Source: Dromaius novaehollandiae
Lineage: Eukaryota; Chordata; Aves; Casuariiformes; Dromaiidae
DNA length: 64,000 nt
Assembly (NCBI RefSeq): GCF_036370855.1
Contig: NC_088102.1
Span: forward strand, 38,105,835 to 38,169,834
Direction: 5' to 3'
Positions 56,901-64,000 of this stretch are shown piece after piece (positions within the stretch are counted from its first letter, which is position 1; the number at the start of each line of letters is the position of its first letter). The notes beneath the pieces are model-generated. The model was not told the origin of the DNA and did no database searches. It worked only from the letters and a program-made list of their open reading frames with translations. A program made the position numbers and the translations under genes.

Positions 56901-59009
56901 TACAAAATGTTTGTCTGTCCCATGCTCTTCTCTGTTAATTTATGGCTATGTAGTCACTATAACCTTGAACAGGAACTTTTTGAAGTATCAGCATTGGTTG
57001 GATAGTTCAGAGTTGGTGGCAGGTACTAGGAAGTAAACACACTGGTATGGTTGGTTTGTTCATTTGTGAATGGCTTTAGTTTGCTATTGCTGAATTCTTT
57101 ATAATGGTTGGATTCACACTGTTTTCATTTGGGAAAGTTGGCCATGAATGCAAAATTATTATGAAGTTCCACATAGTATTTTAGAAAAGGGCAATTATTC
57201 TTCCTTAGATTTTTAGAAGGCTTATGAAAATAGTAGAACTCAAGCCAGGTAGATGTAGATGTTCAAAAAGAATGGCTGTTTTTCTTATTTGTTTAAAATT
57301 CATTACGTTTCCTTCAAAGAGACAAAGCCCCTTTGAAACTGGTAAAAAAAACATTATTTAGGAAAGTGAAGGACAGTACTTGGAAATACATTTGCTGACT
57401 ACCTGCTCCTTGCTTTGGTAGCAACTTCTGTGAAGTCAGAATGGCAGAGCTGATCTGGGTTTTTGGGGAAGATCTGTGCCAGTTGCTGAAAGACAAGAAG
57501 TACAAAATTTGCTTGCCTTGCCTTCCTTTGTCTGAGATCATGTGCAGTTTCAAACACATCCCAAAACATAACAGTGATTAACAGAAAGAGTCTTTGAAAG
57601 TGCTTGTCTGATGCTGGGCACGTGACACATTCAGCCCTGCAGCAGAGATCTAGTCTTCATCCATCACATAGAATAGCGTCAACTCCTGTAATACATCAGT
57701 CCTGCAGGAGCTAGGGCATCATCTGACACTGTTTGTTTCAGTCCCAGGCGCCCAGAGTCCTCAACATGCAAAAAAGCCAGGTTTCCACCTTTAGTCAATT
57801 AAGGTTGAAATTATTCTCAAGTACCACTAAACTCTTGTTCCAGACTCATTTCAGGTATAAAATAATCCTTGAGCCACATCAGAGTTCTTCTTGTCAGTTT
57901 AGTTCCTCTTCCCTCAGAACAGTTTGTTCTTCCTTTCTTTCCTGTCTGGAGCAAGGACTAGGAAAGTTTCTGTGTCTTTGAATTTGGGCACCAGATTCGG
58001 GGAGGAGGCACAGCTCTAAGGAAATTTAAAATTGTAGTCTTGGTTGTGTTGAGCTGTTGCATAAATATACACAATTATTCTACGTGTCTGTAAAAAGACT
58101 GTCTTAATTTTTATTTTGGGAGTGGCAGCAGTGAATTTAAACAATGCTGAAAACTTTAATATGATGGCTGTTCACCAGAGCATAGAGTTGAAGTTATGCC
58201 TAAACTATCTAATCAAACTATGTCATGTTAATCTTTACACTCTGGTAATTGCCTTGTCAGTATGTATCTAGTTTGTGATGCAGTGATATGCAACTCCTCA
58301 TACAGGTATTGTTCAACAGGATGCATCCTTGCACAGGGTTCATGCCATGTGCCACAGTATCCATTACCACCTGTTTTTAATTTCAACAGGACTGTGTATT
58401 CAGCTCACTGCAGTCAAGTCCAAGCCTATATACAAATCAAATCTGCCCTGCAGAGTTTACAGTCTAATTCAGGTAAAGAGCAGGCAAGTTAATGATCGAT
58501 GCAAACAGAAGATTCTTAGAAATAATGAGAATAACTGAAAGGGGCTGTGATGAGGAAGAGAGGCCCCTATGAGTTTCAGAGTTGGACTGAGGTTCCAGAC
58601 AGAGTATGCAGTGGTCTAAAGACAGGTGCAAAGCTGTGAAAGGCAGGGATCAAAGAAGATGTATGTGCTTGAAAGAAAAGCAGTAAGATCAGGAGATGGA
58701 AGAAAAACAGGTAGAAGGAAAAAGATGTGGGGTATGTAATGTGACTAGAGCACTGTTCAGGGAAGTGATCTGAGCCATGGTGTTTTGGATGGAGTGTGGC
58801 ATGGAAAGGAAACCCCTGCAGAGTTACAGAATCAAGCCTTTTGAAAAGAAAGGACACTGCCTTCACCCACACTAAGGAACTTCATTATGGAGAAAGAATT
58901 GAAGCCTGTAATAAAACAAGGTGGGTAACCAGCAAAATCACAGCAGTCTAATTCAGAGCAGTGCAAAAAGACCAAAAAAAAAATCCCCAAAGTCATTTGG
59001 AATGAGCCT
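53941..59009. other. Convergent PIGH-PLEKHH1 3' region
   Basis: This stretch is expected to hold both 3' UTRs. Plus-strand AATAAA at 54622 and about 55579 could end PIGH. Minus-strand signals (TTTATT) near 58110 and 55876 could end PLEKHH1. A 130-codon plus-strand frame at 55170-55562 shows no domain. I recognise no other gene or element. Confidence 0.6.
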
Positions 59010-63257
<4,248 letters not shown>

Positions 63258-64000
63258 CTAAGACAATGTTATAAGGTTGGGAGGTTACAGTGCAACTGAA
63301 CATTCCATTAATTCCCATACTGATTTCTACTGTGTTTATTAAAGTAATGCAAAATGATGCTATTTGTCCTAGGGAATTTTGTCTGCAGTATTTACCACAG
63401 TAAATATACAACAGAGCAACTACTGGGGATATGACTGCCTGAGAAATTCTTTACTGATTTAAGAAAGCTGCTCTAGTAACAAGATCTGAGCCAGCTACTT
63501 GTTGTAGGAAGACGTTTCTGTATAACTGCCAAGCTTTGGGATTTTATTTTCAATTGGCCAACTGAAAAAAACAGCACTATTTGTAAATAGTGTGGACAAC
63601 ATTCCCAGAAGCTTAATCTCAGTTTACATTGCTTTGACAAAATGCAGCAATAAGTTTCAGGTCAGTAAGAAATGATTATCCTGTTTTTCATGCCCACAAC
63701 CCATACTTGTGTTTTATGTGGTAAAACGCTAAATGCAAGCCTGGAGGCCTAATGGAGGATCCTACAAGATGCTCATTTACTATTAAGTGGTATTCTAGCA
63801 GTGATACTACTTTCGTATCTCCACTGAGGCACTAATTGGAGCAGTTCTGGTGATATTCTAGCCTAGCTGTATACTCTTAAGTCTCTTAGTGCAATATTTT
63901 TCTTCATAAGGAAAGGAGAGGCAATCCTACAGCAAAAGGTGTTCTAACAACATGTCTTCCTTTCTTTGTATGCTGGTATAATGTGTTTGGCATGGGACCT
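63258..64000 (-). other. PLEKHH1 upstream intron, no exon recognised
   Basis: The acceptor TTGTCTTAG borders exon 63257. I could not recognise a further PLEKHH1 exon up to the window edge. Confidence 0.6.

Overview
This is a vertebrate nuclear genomic window with split genes, GT-AG introns, CpG-island promoters and microsatellites. Exon-by-exon protein similarity to human chromosome 14q24.1 genes identifies five protein-coding genes. Their compactness (five loci in 64 kb), protein divergence from mammals and GC-rich CpG islands in an AT-rich background suggest a bird or another sauropsid. That assignment is an inference, because I saw no diagnostic CR1 3' end.

Layout, left to right: a retinol dehydrogenase of the RDH11/RDH12 type on the minus strand (coding 694-9805, 7 exons, 325 aa, complete); VTI1B on the plus strand (11782-23649, 6 exons, 232 aa, complete); ARG2 on the minus strand (24057-43752, 8 exons, 356 aa, complete); PIGH on the plus strand (46654-53940, 4 exons, 190 aa, complete); and the 3' end of PLEKHH1 on the minus strand (59010-63257, last 5 exons, 227 aa visible, continuing beyond the window). 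Every exon junction given was checked for reading frame and for splice dinucleotides. All introns are GT-AG except two GC-AG introns in the RDH gene.

The five genes strictly alternate in strand. The window is therefore a series of divergent promoter pairs (RDH/VTI1B about 2 kb apart, ARG2/PIGH about 2.9 kb apart) and convergent tails (VTI1B/ARG2 with poly(A) signals about 50 bp apart, PIGH/PLEKHH1 about 5 kb apart). CpG islands mark the RDH, VTI1B, ARG2 and PIGH starts. A further island lies in RDH intron 1 without an assigned start. ZNF143/STAF-like motifs occur at the RDH and VTI1B promoters.

The gene products do not form one pathway: RDH reduces or oxidises retinoids at the ER, VTI1B is an endosomal Q-SNARE, ARG2 is mitochondrial arginase, PIGH is a GPI-anchor synthesis subunit, and PLEKHH1 is a PH/MyTH4/FERM protein. 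Their association is conserved synteny rather than function. Non-coding content is ordinary intron plus simple repeats, one probable LTR-type fossil in RDH intron 2 (about 5930-7700), a 10-bp minisatellite in PIGH intron 3, and a G/C-tract hairpin in ARG2 intron 2. I did not find a previously undescribed biological system here.
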